The position numbers and the translations under genes were made by a program. DNA of 64,000 nt from Latrodectus hesperus (taxonomy: Eukaryota; Arthropoda; Arachnida; Araneae; Theridiidae): contig JAJQOW010000185.1 of assembly GCA_037975125.1 (NCBI GenBank), positions 94,839-158,838 of the forward strand. The letters are read 5' to 3'. Below the pieces are notes generated by a model. That model searched no databases, was not told where the DNA came from, and saw only the letters and a program-made list of their open reading frames with translations. Position 1 is the stretch's first letter; every line of letters starts with the position of its first letter. Shown here piece after piece: positions 17,401-28,324 of the stretch.

Positions 17401-19872
17401 TGGGCGACGAATTCCTCGATTCTTGATGAATACCTCAAGCGTGCTAATATTGATTGTCGAGAAACATCAGCGGACCAAGGTGTACCATTAAAAGTTTTAG
17501 GTCTAATTTGGGACAATGAAAATGATGTTATTAGCTTCGATATTGATCAATTTGAAAAGTTTAAAAACCCAAAAATAGTAACGAAGCGAATTATTCTCGC
17601 GGCATGTGGTATGTTATTTGATCCTATAGGCTTAATGAACCCATTCACAATAAGAATGAAGTTGCAATTACAAAGGATTTGGGAACTAGGCCTGCAATGG
17701 GACGAATGTGTTCCCCCAGAAATAGAAATAGCATTTTTGGACTGGTTAAATGAAATGGAGATTGTAAGAAACTTTGAAATTCCAAGATTATATTTTCATG
17801 AAATCAATTGGGAATCTTTAGAGGTCCATATATTTTCTGACGCCAGCCCTAAATGTTATGGATCAGTATGTTATTTTCGAATGAAGCATTCAGATGGGTA
17901 TGAAACGAGGTTTGTTTTGTCGAAATCACGTTTAGCTCCATTAAAGAAGCTTACACTCCCTCGGTTGGAACTATTAGGAACTTTAATTTCAGCTCGCATG
18001 GGACATTATCTGCGAGACACTTTTCCCCTGTTACACAACCGTAATATGCATTATTGGACAGACTCACAAATTTGCCTTCATTGGATCAAGGGGAACAGCG
18101 ACGAGTGGAAGCAATTCGTCCGCAATCGTGTCATGGAAATTAAAGATAAAACAGATCCGAGCAGTTGGCATCACTGTCAGGGAAAGACCAATCCTGCTGA
18201 TAAACTCACGAAGGGAATTAAGGCTCAAATTCTTGTGAATGATAGTATCTGGTTCCATGGACCTTCATGGCTACAGAAAGGTGACTTCCCATGCTCTGAG
18301 ACAGGCGCCAAACTGGATACTTTGCATTGTATAGAAGAAGAAAGAAGAAGTGTAGCAGTGTCTTTTCAAACGAATATTGAAACTTTACAGCCTTTACTGA
18401 ATTTGGAGGGCTTCAGTGAATTGAACAAGGTTTTTAGAATCACTGGTTACATATTAAGATTCATAAAAAACTGTAAGGCAACCCACGAACGAGAAACTGG
18501 CGTTATCACTACGAGTGAACTAATTAATGCTGAACGATATTGGATTCGGACTGTGCAGCAAAATGAATTCGAGAAAGAATACATTTGCCTTAAAAACAAC
18601 CTTCCAATTCCCTCTAGTTCCAAACTTTTTACTCTAAACCCAGTTTTGGACTCCAATGATTTAATCGTTTTAAAAGGAAGACTCCAGAACTCCGAATTCA
18701 ATCATCAATCCAAACATCCAATTATCATCCCCTATAAATCAAGATTCACAAATCTTTTAATAGATATGGAGCATAAAAACTTGTACCATTCAGGTGTCTC
18801 CGATACTCTTACCCAGTTGAGAGAACGATTTTGGATCATCCGTGGTAGACAAGCTGTGAAAAATTGTCTAAACAAGTGTTTTAAGTGTAGACGATTTCAA
18901 ATCAAGCATGGAAATCAAATTGTAGCACCACTACCTGCCGACAGAACCAGTGAAACTGATCCTTTTGAAGTGGTGGGTATTGATTTTGCCGGCCCCTTAT
19001 ACTCAAAGGACCAAGACAAGGTTTATATCGCCTTATTTACATGCGCTGTAACTCGTGCCGTTCACCTCGAAGTTGTCTCCGGATTAAGTACAGAACATTT
19101 TCTTCTAGCATTTAGACGTTTCATCTCCAGAAGAGGTATTTGCCGCATTGTTAATTCTGACAATGCAATGACATTTAAAAGTGCTGAGACTGAACTTAAA
19201 AAACTCTATGCAAACATAACTGAATCTGATATTCAAAATTACTTTGGAAAGAAAGGAATTAAATGGCAATACATTGTTGAACGTGCTGCATGGTGGGGTG
19301 GTTATTGGGAGAGAATGGTTCGAATAACAAAAGTTGCATTAAGGAAAATTTTGGGAAGGGCATTAGTTTCTTTTGAAGAGTTACAAACTATTTTGGCAGA
19401 AATTGAAGCTATAATTAACTCTCGTCCTTTAACTTATATTTATAATGAACCTAATGAACCATTCCCTCTCACACCCGCAAACTTCTTAATTGGAAGAAGA
19501 TTAACTACCTTACCAAATTGGTCAGATAATCAAAATTGCAAATTATTTACCGGTAAAAAGGATTTAATTAAAAGATTTCTTTATAGAGAAAAAATCTTAA
19601 ATAATTTTTGGAAAAGATGGAAAGGTGAATATCTTCTTCTATTAAGGGGTGCGAATTTCCCAAAACCTGTCAATGTAAAATGTGTATTTAATGTAAATGA
19701 TGTAGTTTTAGTAGGTGAAGATAAGGTTCCGAGACAGATGTGGAAGCTGGCCAAGGTACTGGAAGTCCATAGAGGCAGGGACAACAAAGTAAGAGCGGTG
19801 ACTTTAAAGACTCCATCAGGGGTCATAAAACGTCCCGTACAGCTTTTGTATAATTTAGAAGTCCAAGAGTAA
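14437..19872 (+). CDS. BEL/Pao Gag-Pol polyprotein (1811 aa), intact
   Basis: One frame encodes the whole replication machinery. Residues about 1-110 are highly charged and coiled-coil-like. About 150-330 form the capsid-like DUF1759 region (PKLNIQTFYGDCSQF). Three zinc knuckles follow: C406-C409-H413-C418, C435-C438-H442-C447 and C454-C457-H462-C467. The aspartic protease site is D536-G-G-A rather than the common DSG/DTG. Reverse transcriptase shows D872 (FCADIQRAYLEV) and YVDD at 954-957. RNase H shows D1135, E1178 and D1209. Integrase has the H1446/H1451/C1481/C1484 zinc finger, catalytic D1516, D1575 and E1615, then the WWGGYWERM block and a DUF5641-like tail ending NLEVQE. All catalytic positions except the unusual protease loop look intact. 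The ATG lies 98 bp after the primer site with no earlier in-frame alternative. Particles would assemble in the cytoplasm. Confidence 0.95.
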   Translation: MDLERLKEKRKILRASLTKHLNKIETTLVKAISNEYSNETKLEELCSLKSQLVEKLNDLTKADEEIQLKIEIKDFSNEIITSEEYKDKGIAAKSKIERQLETIRYKPPSEINAIRTSDQITGDNNDSMQFAQMYNYPFRTETKNVKLPKLNIQTFYGDCSQFLDFWNSYEVAIHNNPSLTKTEKFTYLKSYLGGVALSAVKGFSLTDQNYDASIQLIKDRFGRTDIIMSAHMHKLLIIEPVKSCSNIIGLRKMYDAIEVQIRSLQSLGIAADTFSNLLCPVILQKLPEELNLNYNRQRKTDELFDIVKLVEFIRKEVECREASLILANPRNFNPKEYPFRNKVTDQSYPNKPHFLNSKRSDASNKFSSGAVLSTQVGNKYPCGPRKYEPSATCKRNFYRIENNKKCIFCTQNHMNHDCSLSVNDKRKALMSKGLCFICFQNHIRKFCDRNYLKCKMCGSQGHNSLLCGERGECFAEDISVSVREGDSKQEAVSSMVSFSARELNVNRTSHNSVLLQTFSALVKSKESSLQLRCMVDGGANKSFILKEVADALNLKVIKKEPLIIHTFGSKTAEKRMYNLVELTLHNIKYPNQCVKIQTIVIDSITLAKIRIPSKFVRNLAFEKGIELADVSITEKIHILIGSDYISEILGDNIVRLTKRLIAQESIFGHLIQGRDGDSNSQGVSVNHLIVENEGLDCDRIKNLWLLETIGINGDKEMSLSDKDILETFKKNTTYVDKRYETKLLWKVSNKELSNNYEIAKRRLSSLTCSLIKNEDLYAKYDTIINEHLRDGIIEIVDSNSYQNMKTGYFLPHHAVVREKKYSSKVRIVFDASSKGKGELSLNDCLESGPNLNPDLLKIILRFRLHKVAFCADIQRAYLEVGIAEQDSEFLKFLWLKDKGPNLNLSPQNIATFKYKRVTFGIKCSAFLLTATIRLHLERYQGKYDEACEMLKELYVDDLINGTSNVEDALKLVKEMILILSEASMNLRRWATNSSILDEYLKRANIDCRETSADQGVPLKVLGLIWDNENDVISFDIDQFEKFKNPKIVTKRIILAACGMLFDPIGLMNPFTIRMKLQLQRIWELGLQWDECVPPEIEIAFLDWLNEMEIVRNFEIPRLYFHEINWESLEVHIFSDASPKCYGSVCYFRMKHSDGYETRFVLSKSRLAPLKKLTLPRLELLGTLISARMGHYLRDTFPLLHNRNMHYWTDSQICLHWIKGNSDEWKQFVRNRVMEIKDKTDPSSWHHCQGKTNPADKLTKGIKAQILVNDSIWFHGPSWLQKGDFPCSETGAKLDTLHCIEEERRSVAVSFQTNIETLQPLLNLEGFSELNKVFRITGYILRFIKNCKATHERETGVITTSELINAERYWIRTVQQNEFEKEYICLKNNLPIPSSSKLFTLNPVLDSNDLIVLKGRLQNSEFNHQSKHPIIIPYKSRFTNLLIDMEHKNLYHSGVSDTLTQLRERFWIIRGRQAVKNCLNKCFKCRRFQIKHGNQIVAPLPADRTSETDPFEVVGIDFAGPLYSKDQDKVYIALFTCAVTRAVHLEVVSGLSTEHFLLAFRRFISRRGICRIVNSDNAMTFKSAETELKKLYANITESDIQNYFGKKGIKWQYIVERAAWWGGYWERMVRITKVALRKILGRALVSFEELQTILAEIEAIINSRPLTYIYNEPNEPFPLTPANFLIGRRLTTLPNWSDNQNCKLFTGKKDLIKRFLYREKILNNFWKRWKGEYLLLLRGANFPKPVNVKCVFNVNDVVLVGEDKVPRQMWKLAKVLEVHRGRDNKVRAVTLKTPSGVIKRPVQLLYNLEVQE

Positions 19873-20099
19873 GTTAAAACATTTTGTTTGAAAAGGGTGA
19901 AGAACCTTTATTATTGTTGGTGAATTGTAATGATTAATAGTTAGTGTTATACAATTATAGTTACTATTATGTGTATATTTTGTTTCGAATTCATATTTCT
20001 TAAGTATTCAATTTATTTTGTAATGTAAAATTTTAGTTTTTTCATATTTACGTGTATTAATTTTACTATGTGAAGTTTATTTTTGGCTGATTCTTTGTC

Positions 20100-20111
20100 G
20101 GGGCGGGAGGA
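20100..20111 (+). promoter_or_regulatory. Polypurine tract
   Basis: GGGGCGGGAGGA, purine except for one C, immediately before the 3' LTR. It is the expected plus-strand DNA primer site. Confidence 0.9.
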
Positions 20112-20376
20112 TGTGGCAACTCAGCCACAGTAAATCCCTAAAGGGGAATGAGAAGCGCATCTTCCCTATCCGATGGGGAATCTAGCCAGTTGCTATTTGG
20201 ATGCGGTCGAATGAAGACCGTATTGGCACCAGTGTATCACGGTGTGGAACTCATTTTTATGGAATATAATCATGAAAATTGTTATTTGTTAATTGTTATT
20301 GTTAAAAATAAAATATTAAAGGCAATAAGACTTATTAATGAAAGGAAATACACACGCAACAATTCGTAACGCAACA
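20112..20376 (+). repeat. 3' LTR
   Basis: Same 265 bases as the 5' LTR, followed by the TAAGC target duplication. Confidence 0.97.
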
Positions 20377-20381
20377 TAAGC

Positions 20382-21848
20382 ACTTGCATGAATTTCTGTA
20401 TTTTAAAATTTATTGGAAGCTTTTGGACTTTGATCATTAAATTGGATTAATTTTTCATAAAAAAGGAGATAATAAATATATGTTATAATTGCCAATGATA
20501 TAATTTTAATAAAAGGACAGTCGAGGGATTGCTGTTTGATCAAATTGTTCATATGGAATTAATCATTTATTATTAAATATCACTAATATAAATTTCTGTG
20601 AATTTTTGTTAAGGGCTGTAATAATTAATTTTCAGCACACACATATTATAATAAGAGTAAATAAATCAGGAGAGAAGAGGGTCAAGCCTCCCAAGCATGA
20701 TAACCAACAGTTGACCACTTACAAATTAGAAATTCAATATTTGTGTGTGTGTGTGTCACTTTTTTATAAGTAGTCACATTCTTATATAAAGTGCACCATT
20801 TTACAGAATGTGAAGTTACTACTAGGTGAGGTTATGTCAAATCTAAAAAGCAATAGATTGTTGTTTAGCAATTTCATTTATTTTTACAGTTAAAAGTTGT
20901 TTCACCGAATCAAAATCAATTTAGACAATTTCACTGTTTTATTTATTTATTCATTTTTTGATAAATTATTCTATTGTTTTTATAAAAATTTCAAATTGAA
21001 TATTAAAAATACACATTATAAATCTTATTAATCTTTTAATCCAAATATGATTGAAAAATTCTGATTAACATGCAGTTATACACCGTTCGCACTGCTGTTT
21101 TAAACAAGTTGTAATCTCGACTGAACATTCTCGCTTTGGCAACTTGTGATTTAAGTAAGTCGGAACTGATTTGCCTTATATCAATCTGATGAACTGATTA
21201 AAATACGTTTCAGCTGATTTGAAATAACTGAAATCGATCAAAACAAGTACAAGAGAGAACTTTTTAAAAATAATAACACAGAAATACTTACAAAAGTATT
21301 AAAGAAGCATATCAAATTTATATTAAGTTTGAGAAGGAATAGATTCTTAATGACTTAAGGACATTCTTTTAGCCTGTAAATGTACTCAATTATAGACAAA
21401 GTTTGGAAACAGTATATAATTTATAATAACAAACAATAAATAAGGTTTTGAAGAGAAAGAAATATTTCTTAAATCAGTTTTGAGTGCAAGCCAGTACTTT
21501 TCAGTTTTTTAAAGTTTAAATATTTGCCCTGTGTTTCGTTACTCAAATTTTCGTGCTACAGTGTATGACCGATATAGCATCATACTTAAAAGAAGGGGAA
21601 TAATCAAAAAAATATTCAGAAATAATAATTATTCATAACATTTCTTACAAAACAATTAACACTCTAAAATTTAATCTACATCTCAAAAGTAACGTAATTT
21701 AATTCACAGAAAGATATAAAGCAGTAGTTATAAAGTGCATACAGTTTGTGTAGAAATATAATTGACTAATATACAATAATTTCTTTAATTTAAATTTAAA
21801 AAATTTTTTATACTTTTTATATTAAAAAATGGTTTTATATTTTATAAT
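20382..21848. other. Non-coding AT-rich stretch
   Basis: No gene seen. A short GC-richer patch near 20670-20725 and a GT run near 20741-20756 are the only departures from the AT-rich background. Confidence 0.5.
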
Positions 21849-21960
21849 ATTTGGTTTATTTTTAAAGCAATATTTCGTTTATCTCTTTCTGAATTTTATT
21901 GCATTATAATAGAATTCAGAAAAAGATAAATGAAATTTTGCTTTAAAAATAAACCAATTA
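21849..21960. repeat. Long near-perfect inverted repeat (hairpin)
   Basis: Left arm 21849-21900 and right arm 21908-21960 are reverse complements with only a few mismatches (for example TTGGTTTATTTTTAAAGC against GCTTTAAAAATAAACCAA). They are separated by about 7 bases. It would form a roughly 50 bp stem. It could be a fold-back element, or a transcribed hairpin if expressed. No family is recognised. Confidence 0.85.
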
Positions 21961-22560
21961 TTATGAAATCACATTCATTTATCTAAAGTAATGATTGAAA
22001 ACTTTAAACTATTAGTGAAATACTATTCTTTAATAAAAGTATCTACAATAAAATCTGTTCACACCACTTAATTTCTGTCACGTGAAACATGAAAGATTCT
22101 GTAAATTAAAATAGAAATATTGGGAACTCTTCCAATATCTAAAGTATAGCAAAATCAATTTTAAGTATGACTTAAGATAAAATCACAATATTTCTTCAAA
22201 AGGAAACTTAAAAGTTTCTTTCCCAAACTGTGATCAAAACTATTGCTTTTTCGTTTCCTTTTTCTGTGAAAGATACGTGTCTGCATTATCTACATTGCTT
22301 GGCTGCCAAATCTAAAAATATTTTAACGATGTCTTGCAATTGATTTTAGAACAAAGTTAAATTTCTGGTATTTTACATTTTTCATGAAAAATTACGAAGA
22401 TTATTAATCACTCAAAACAATAATCTAAATTCTAGTATTGCATTTAATTGAATATAGTAAGTAGTAAATTCTACTTAAAATTTTATTTAATATTTTCCAT
22501 TTTTGCTTGCATGTGAATTATCTCTTTTCTTTATTCAATACAATGTAAAAAAATGTGCTA
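21961..22560. other. Non-coding AT-rich stretch
   Basis: Nothing recognisable between the long hairpin and the small fold-back element. Confidence 0.5.
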
Positions 22561-22715
22561 AATTGAATGTTACGGTCACATCTCGCCAAAAGTTTTTCAA
22601 AGAGTCGAATGGCGGATATCACGAATTGATAACCAAATCCCAATGCCTAGATCTCCTTCGGTTGGCGAAAATATGTTTTTGAGAAATATTGAGGCTATGA
22701 CTGTAATATTCAATT
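22561..22715. mobile_element. Small MITE-like element with about 20 bp terminal inverted repeats
   Basis: AATTGAATGTTACGGTCACA at the left and, reverse complemented, AATTGAATATTACAGTCATA at the right match at 17 of 20 positions and bracket a GC-richer 115 bp body. No coding capacity and no clear target duplication, so the superfamily is unassigned. Confidence 0.45.
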
Positions 22716-23696
22716 TTACCCAGATTTCTATGTTACTAATATAACGATGATAGTTTGTAAAAAATATTTGTTTAATCTTTCTTGTCTGGAACTAAAATAT
22801 TATTCTTTTCTCTGTTCTAAATAAATTATTTTCTGTAAATTCTATTAAAAGATTTTTTTAGTGACGTTTAGTTTTTTAACTTACATTATTTAATAATTTA
22901 TTGCATTTTATTCATCTTTTCAATCATAACAACTAATAGTGAATGTATAAAATTAGTCCAAGCCTAAAAATTGTTCTCATATCCAATTATATTAAATTTT
23001 TTAATTTAAATTAAATAATTCTAATATAGTAAAAATATGAGTCTAAATTTAAGGTTAATGGTGTAAGGAATTTATAAAATAAAATGTTTCACGATTGGTA
23101 AATGGAGAACTATTTAAAAAATTAAAAGAAACTTAAATATTTTATAAAATAATTATTTGAATTTATTTTATATTGGTATTTAATATATATACAGTTATAT
23201 GAAATATGTATACTTGTATCTTAATTTCTTTGTAAATGATGAATTCAAGAAATGATGTTTTAAACATTTCATCAAATATATATTTTAAATAAGTATTAAA
23301 AAATTAATTATAAGAACATGATACCTAAAATATCTTATGATTTATATTCTTTCAGAAATAAAATACATTCTTTGAATATATTTTAAGAATATTATTTCAA
23401 AAATTATTAGCAACTAAGATCGCTTGCATTAATTATTTATAAAGCACAAGTGCCCTCGGGACGTGTTTTACATTAAGTGTTTTAAGCAGGACCAGACCAC
23501 CATCACCAGGGGTATGTGTAGACGCATGATATGTATGCCCTTTTTTAATGAAAAATATTTTCCATACCCTGTTTGAGGTTTTCTGACCATCAGACTACTC
23601 CTGACTAAATTGTAGATTTTCTGGAGCTTTCCAGAAGCTTAAGAGCTCTTTTCACAAGTCTGATTTTCAAGATAGATTTTATATATTGAGAGTGAT
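22716..23696. other. Non-coding AT-rich stretch
   Basis: No gene. The last 250 bp (from about 23450) are less AT-rich and may belong to an older insertion next to the SINE. Confidence 0.4.
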
Positions 23697-24090
23697 AGGT
23701 TGTGGTAACCTAATGGTTAGGGCATCGGCCTTCCGTCTGGAAGGGCTGGGTTTGATTCCCAATGTCTCCAAAGAACCACCAAATACATGCTATATAAGTG
23801 TTGTTTAAGATCTTTAATCGATAGTCCTGTGATATATCGTTGAGAAGTTACCAAGGATGTAATGGTCTTGAAAAAATCCCTCCGCCTCTAGTTCAAATCA
23901 GAAATTGAGTGAGTGGTTCCTCTGGTGATGCCATCTGTTTGAGGACTCTTAGAACAAAGCTGTGCTTTAATCTTAATGGTGCTCTAGTTAAGTGAAATTA
24001 GGAACTCTTCTAACTTAATTTCTCATAGCTTTCGGCTATGAGAAATGTCTAAGATTATGTCCAAGTGTCATACATAACAACAATAACATT
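23697..24090 (+). mobile_element. tRNA-headed SINE, family A, copy 1
   Basis: The head carries a pol III A-box-like TGGTAACCTAATGG and a B-box-like GGTTTGATTCC. The body aligns with the copy at 27181-27567 (shared TTAGGGCATCGGCC, GAAGGG, CCAAAGAACCAC, CCTGTG). Near the 3' end an 11 bp stem (TTTCTCATAGC / GCTATGAGAAA) at about 24021-24046 precedes an AACAACAATAAC tail. Such A/T-rich simple tails are typical of LINE-mobilised SINEs. Confidence 0.8.
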
Positions 24091-24965
24091 AAAATGACAA
24101 ATTTTATAGATCTGATATAGTATTGTTAAACAACAGAGGCGTGCAACTATAACTATATAGAATAGTGATTAAAATAGTTCACTGAACAAAAATATTTTCA
24201 AAGCAATATTCATATGTCTAAAACTTCTAAACGAATATATATTTTAAAGAAAATAAATGCATTCATAATTCCATGCATATACTCTTTAATGCATCTAAAA
24301 TATCAAATAACACTTAACTCTTTGTGGAATAATGCTATGAAAACTATATATTGCTTTGAATAGAAAAAATGCTATACTGATATTAAAATCGTCAAGATAA
24401 GTACTCGAAGAGATGTTTCTTATTTTCACAAGCACTGGATATTAATTTGTTTCTGGTTAGTAAGAAAAAAGTAGAGATGCTGAAATGTATATATACGTAG
24501 CTTTAACTTTACTTTTATTAATAATTTCAATATTTTTATGTATATCTTTTACTGTGATTCAGTAATCAATTAATAATTACAAGGTTTCTCATTCAGATCA
24601 TTTTCAAGTGCTAGAGAGAAATCCATTTTTTGAGCCAGAAGCAAATAAATTTTGAAATTATTAGCATATTTATTAATTATTTTTTTATTATTGCTTAACG
24701 TTTTCCATTCTTTACATACATTTTATTCATGCTTTTATTAGATAATCAATGAATTTATATATATTTTTCATTAAAAGTTGTTTTCGTGATTCTTTATTTT
24801 TTAAGTGCATAAGAAAATATTAATATGTTAAACTTCAATTTTGAAAAGAAAAATACATAATGAAATTTTCCTTTAACATGGACATAAACTACATGGTTTC
24901 CTAATTTGACATTTTATATTTTACTCTGTAAATATAATGTATATTTTAATATATGTGTAGCTTGA
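24091..24965. other. Non-coding AT-rich stretch
   Basis: No gene or recognisable repeat. Confidence 0.5.
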
Positions 24966-25168
24966 TGTATTTTCTCTCTCTAATTATCCTGTCTATGTCT
25001 TTTCCTTGTATGAATGTGGAGTGAATGGTTGCCTACCCTATAAACGGGTACCTATGGCAAATGCGTACTGAGGAAGTTGGACTCCACACCAAAATATGAT
25101 TCAGTTGGAAAAGTGGAGCAGCGCACCTTATATTGCCAGCCTAGGTGGCACACGACAGAAACAAAAAT
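24966..25168 (+). mobile_element. SINE family B, copy 1 (5' truncated)
   Basis: Lacks the tRNA-like head but matches the body and tail of the copy at 48029-48315. Shared segments are GAATGGTTGCCTACCC, TATAAACGGGTACCTATGG, GGACTCCACACCAAAATATG, GTGGAGCAG and GCACACGACA with an A-rich tail. 5' truncation is the usual outcome of target-primed reverse transcription. Confidence 0.85.
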
Positions 25169-27180
25169 GAATGAAAATATAAATCTATAATTCAGAATAC
25201 ATAATTAAAAATTTCCTCAGTTTAGTTTGCTGATTAATTTTTTAAAAAAATCTAAACTGTCAGATAAAGGTTAAGTATAAAGGATAACTGAAAAAATGAC
25301 GTATACTTGAAATTGATTCTATATCAGCCATTACAACGGTAAAATAGGTTAAACAATACATAACTATATCGATTTTATTATACTAAATCATTGTGTCACT
25401 TCTGTCAAATTATCATAAGCATTTCATTCAAAATAAATATCTATAGATAGTAAACCTAACCTTCGATTTCTGTTTATTTTAGGAATATTTACTTTTTATT
25501 CCCGAACAAATATTTCATAAAAAAATATTTTCGATTGTTTACTCAAGAAGAGAATCCATTGTCTATGAAATTTATTGCGACAGTATGTAAACAACTTCTA
25601 GCTCTTAGAAGAGTTTAAAAAATAAAAAATTTGCGTACTTTTGATAGCTTTTGTACGAAGAATTAATATACTACTTCTTATAAAATATACTGATATTTTT
25701 CATTCTAATAAAAAAGGTGGAAAGAATTTAATAAAATCCATCCTCATTTCTCAGAGAAAAAAATTCTGGAAAACACAACATTATTAATTAAATTTAAAAA
25801 AAATTTAACTAAGCACAAAATTGTAGTTTTAATTTTCGATAGTTGACTCCTTCATATTCTGATTAATATAATACTTTTGAAAACATCAAATGATAAGGAA
25901 TCCTTATTTGTAATTTTATTTTAATACGAGGTAAAATGGCAATTGAAATTAAGTATTCCTCATATCTTTATATGTTTGTATTTATATTCCTTAAAACGAG
26001 AGAATGAGAGAGAGAGCATATACGTTTTCGATGTCCTAAGAAAAATTAAGATATCCTGAAATAATATTTAAAACAAGATTGGCATTTTAAAACATCATTT
26101 TTGCCTTTAATATGAGTCTCTTAGAACAGTCGATCTCAGTAATCGATATAATAAATTACATGTGCAATTATGCTTTGTACATTTTTACAATAGCTTATGA
26201 ATTAAAGCATTAAAAATTCCTTTTATTATTTTTCTTGTTTCGTTTAACTATTGCAATTGTTAAATAGTTGATTAAATCAACTACAAATGTATTGAGTTAA
26301 TAAGTATATTTATCTTTCAGTATGTACCTCGCACTCTTTTGCAAAAATGGAAATTATTAACCGAAATATTCTATTTCATTTCATTGATTTTATTTTTCTT
26401 TATTTACGTATGACGTATTAAATGATTTTTTTCTAAATTTTCTGACAAATAAATTTATGGGAATTATTCTGTTGTTAATGAAATGCAATAAGTTAAAAGA
26501 TGAATATTGTAATAAAAATTCACTCTGTAGCAAAAAATATTGTAATTTTCTAAAAAAATAATAAAGAATTAAGAATATCTTGTAAGTTTTCAATGTTTGA
26601 ATTCTGTCTAACATGCTAATAGTTAATCGTAAAAATGCATGTTGAAATTGAAATTTGAGATATTGCGCTTGAACCTAAAAATGCAAAATACATATATTAT
26701 AACTACACCAGTATTTTTTTTATTTTCTTCTTCTACAATAATAAAAACTATTGAAATAACACTAAGTTGTGGAAAATTGTTTGTAGATTCTTGTCACAGA
26801 GAATTGAAAAATTTCACCATTTTTAAAATTTCTAAAACATGTTTTATTTTATAATACAAAAGATAATGTTGGAAATTGATGATATTAAAATATTGCTTTT
26901 AAATGAAAAAATGCATTGGTAATCAAAGGACTACTGTGAATTCTTGGTTTGAGTTTAATATTAATATTAAAATTCACTTTCATGTGGTTATTATTCAAGA
27001 TTCACGCTTTATTCTCATAACAATTTTTTTCCTAAACTGAAATTTGAATTACTCGGCTTTGAATTTCATAATATTTTTGCAGATAAAGGTGCCTTGTTTA
27101 TCTTAGGCTCAGATTTTTGTCAAGTTTTACAACAAACATGATGTATATTGACATTATTATTTCACTCCAAGTCAATATAA
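25169..27180. other. Non-coding AT-rich stretch
   Basis: No gene seen. A short GA run lies near 26002-26017. Open frames at 26390-26614 (minus) and 26639-26854 (plus) are AT-rich and low in complexity. Confidence 0.5.
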
Positions 27181-27567
27181 GACCGTGGTAATTTAGTGGT
27201 TAGGGCATCGGCCTTCTATCCGGAAGGGTTGGGTTCGCTTCCGAATTCCGCCAAAGAACCACAGAGTACATGTGATATAGGTGCTCTTTAAATCTGTAGA
27301 ATCAAAAATCCTGTGTTCGGTCGTTAAGCAGTCACCATGGGTGGTCACCATGCTCTGGAGAAAACTTCCTTCTCTAGAAATCAAAGACAAAATCGAAGGA
27401 ATGGATCCTCTAGTGGTACTTTATATCGGATAGGTCACAGAGCAAATATGTACTTCGATATTTCTGGTGCTCTGGTAAAACGAAAGGTGCCCTCCTCTGC
27501 CTTAATTTCCCATAGGCGTCAGCTTGTGAGCTTAAACGGTTCAAATCTCATAAATAACAACAACAGA
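27181..27567 (+). mobile_element. tRNA-headed SINE, family A, copy 2
   Basis: Starts GACCGTGGTAATTTAGTGG (A box), with a B-box-like GGGTTCGCTTCC near 27232. It is colinear with the copy at 23.7 kb and ends in AACAACAACA. A 90-codon frame inside it (27337-27609) is incidental. The 3' hairpin seen in copy 1 is eroded here. Confidence 0.82.
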
Positions 27568-28324
27568 ATGAATTATATGTCAACAAAAAGTCATGAAATT
27601 GCATCATAAAGAATTGGAGACAGCATGAGACGGAAGCTTTTGTGAGAGGCTTCTGGCGAATGGAGAGAAAAAATGGAACGAAGAATTATTACAAATAATG
27701 AAATCTATGACTGTCTACAAGCAATTAGCTATTGACACAGAATAAAGGAAAATGATTATACACAACATTATGTTTATAGCAATCTAACATTATCTTATAG
27801 TTTTATTAATTTTCGTGGTATAAACATCATGTTTATAGCTTGGAGATTAATAAAGCTATTAATGTACAACCTAAGAAAAATTCTAGTAAATCTAAACTCA
27901 CAGAAATATCAATAGCTAAATGAAAATTGCTGACAATGATGTCAGAAGATTTGGAATTATTAATTTTAATTTACACACAAAGAATCATCCAAAACAATGA
28001 TGACATGGTATCGGAATTTTATACATATTGCTATTCTCATAAGCATTTTAAATTCAATCTTTGTAATTGAAACGTAAATTAATCACCTTAAACTCGAATA
28101 ATATAGAGCCAAAAATAGTTCGTAATGATATAAACATTTCATCTACACATTAGATCCAGGAACAGAAATCATTGTAATGATACTTTACATTTTTAAAATA
28201 TTTGGAAAATAGTAAGAAAGTTAAAAGTGTTATATTAATCAAAATTTTAAAAGAAAATGTTTCCATCCAATTGTTAAAGATTACCAACAAAAATATTAAA
28301 ATAAATCAAATGTATTATGAATAT
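27568..28324. other. Non-coding AT-rich stretch
   Basis: No gene seen. Confidence 0.5.

Larger units (their letters stand above)
14049..20381 (+). mobile_element. Complete BEL/Pao LTR retrotransposon with target duplication
   Basis: A 6323 bp element (14054-20376) is bounded by the 5 bp direct repeat TAAGC at 14049-14053 and 20377-20381. It has identical 265 bp LTRs, a primer-binding site just inside the 5' LTR, one long Gag-Pol frame and a polypurine tract directly before the 3' LTR. The 5 bp duplication and the domain order protease, RT, RNase H, integrase fit BEL/Pao. Identical LTRs and an unbroken frame point to a very recent insertion that may still be able to move. No envelope-like frame is present. 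Confidence 0.97.

Noticed and set aside
14734..19826. Several minus-strand frames of 60-84 codons opposite the BEL polyprotein
   Set aside because: Shadows of a strongly coding plus strand.
23697..23770. tRNA gene
   Set aside because: A and B box-like motifs are present, but the cloverleaf is imperfect and the sequence continues into a SINE body with a second copy at 27.2 kb. The same applies to the heads at 35.5, 39.8, 47.6 and 48.0 kb.
27337..27609. 90-codon frame with basic N terminus
   Set aside because: Lies inside a family A SINE copy.
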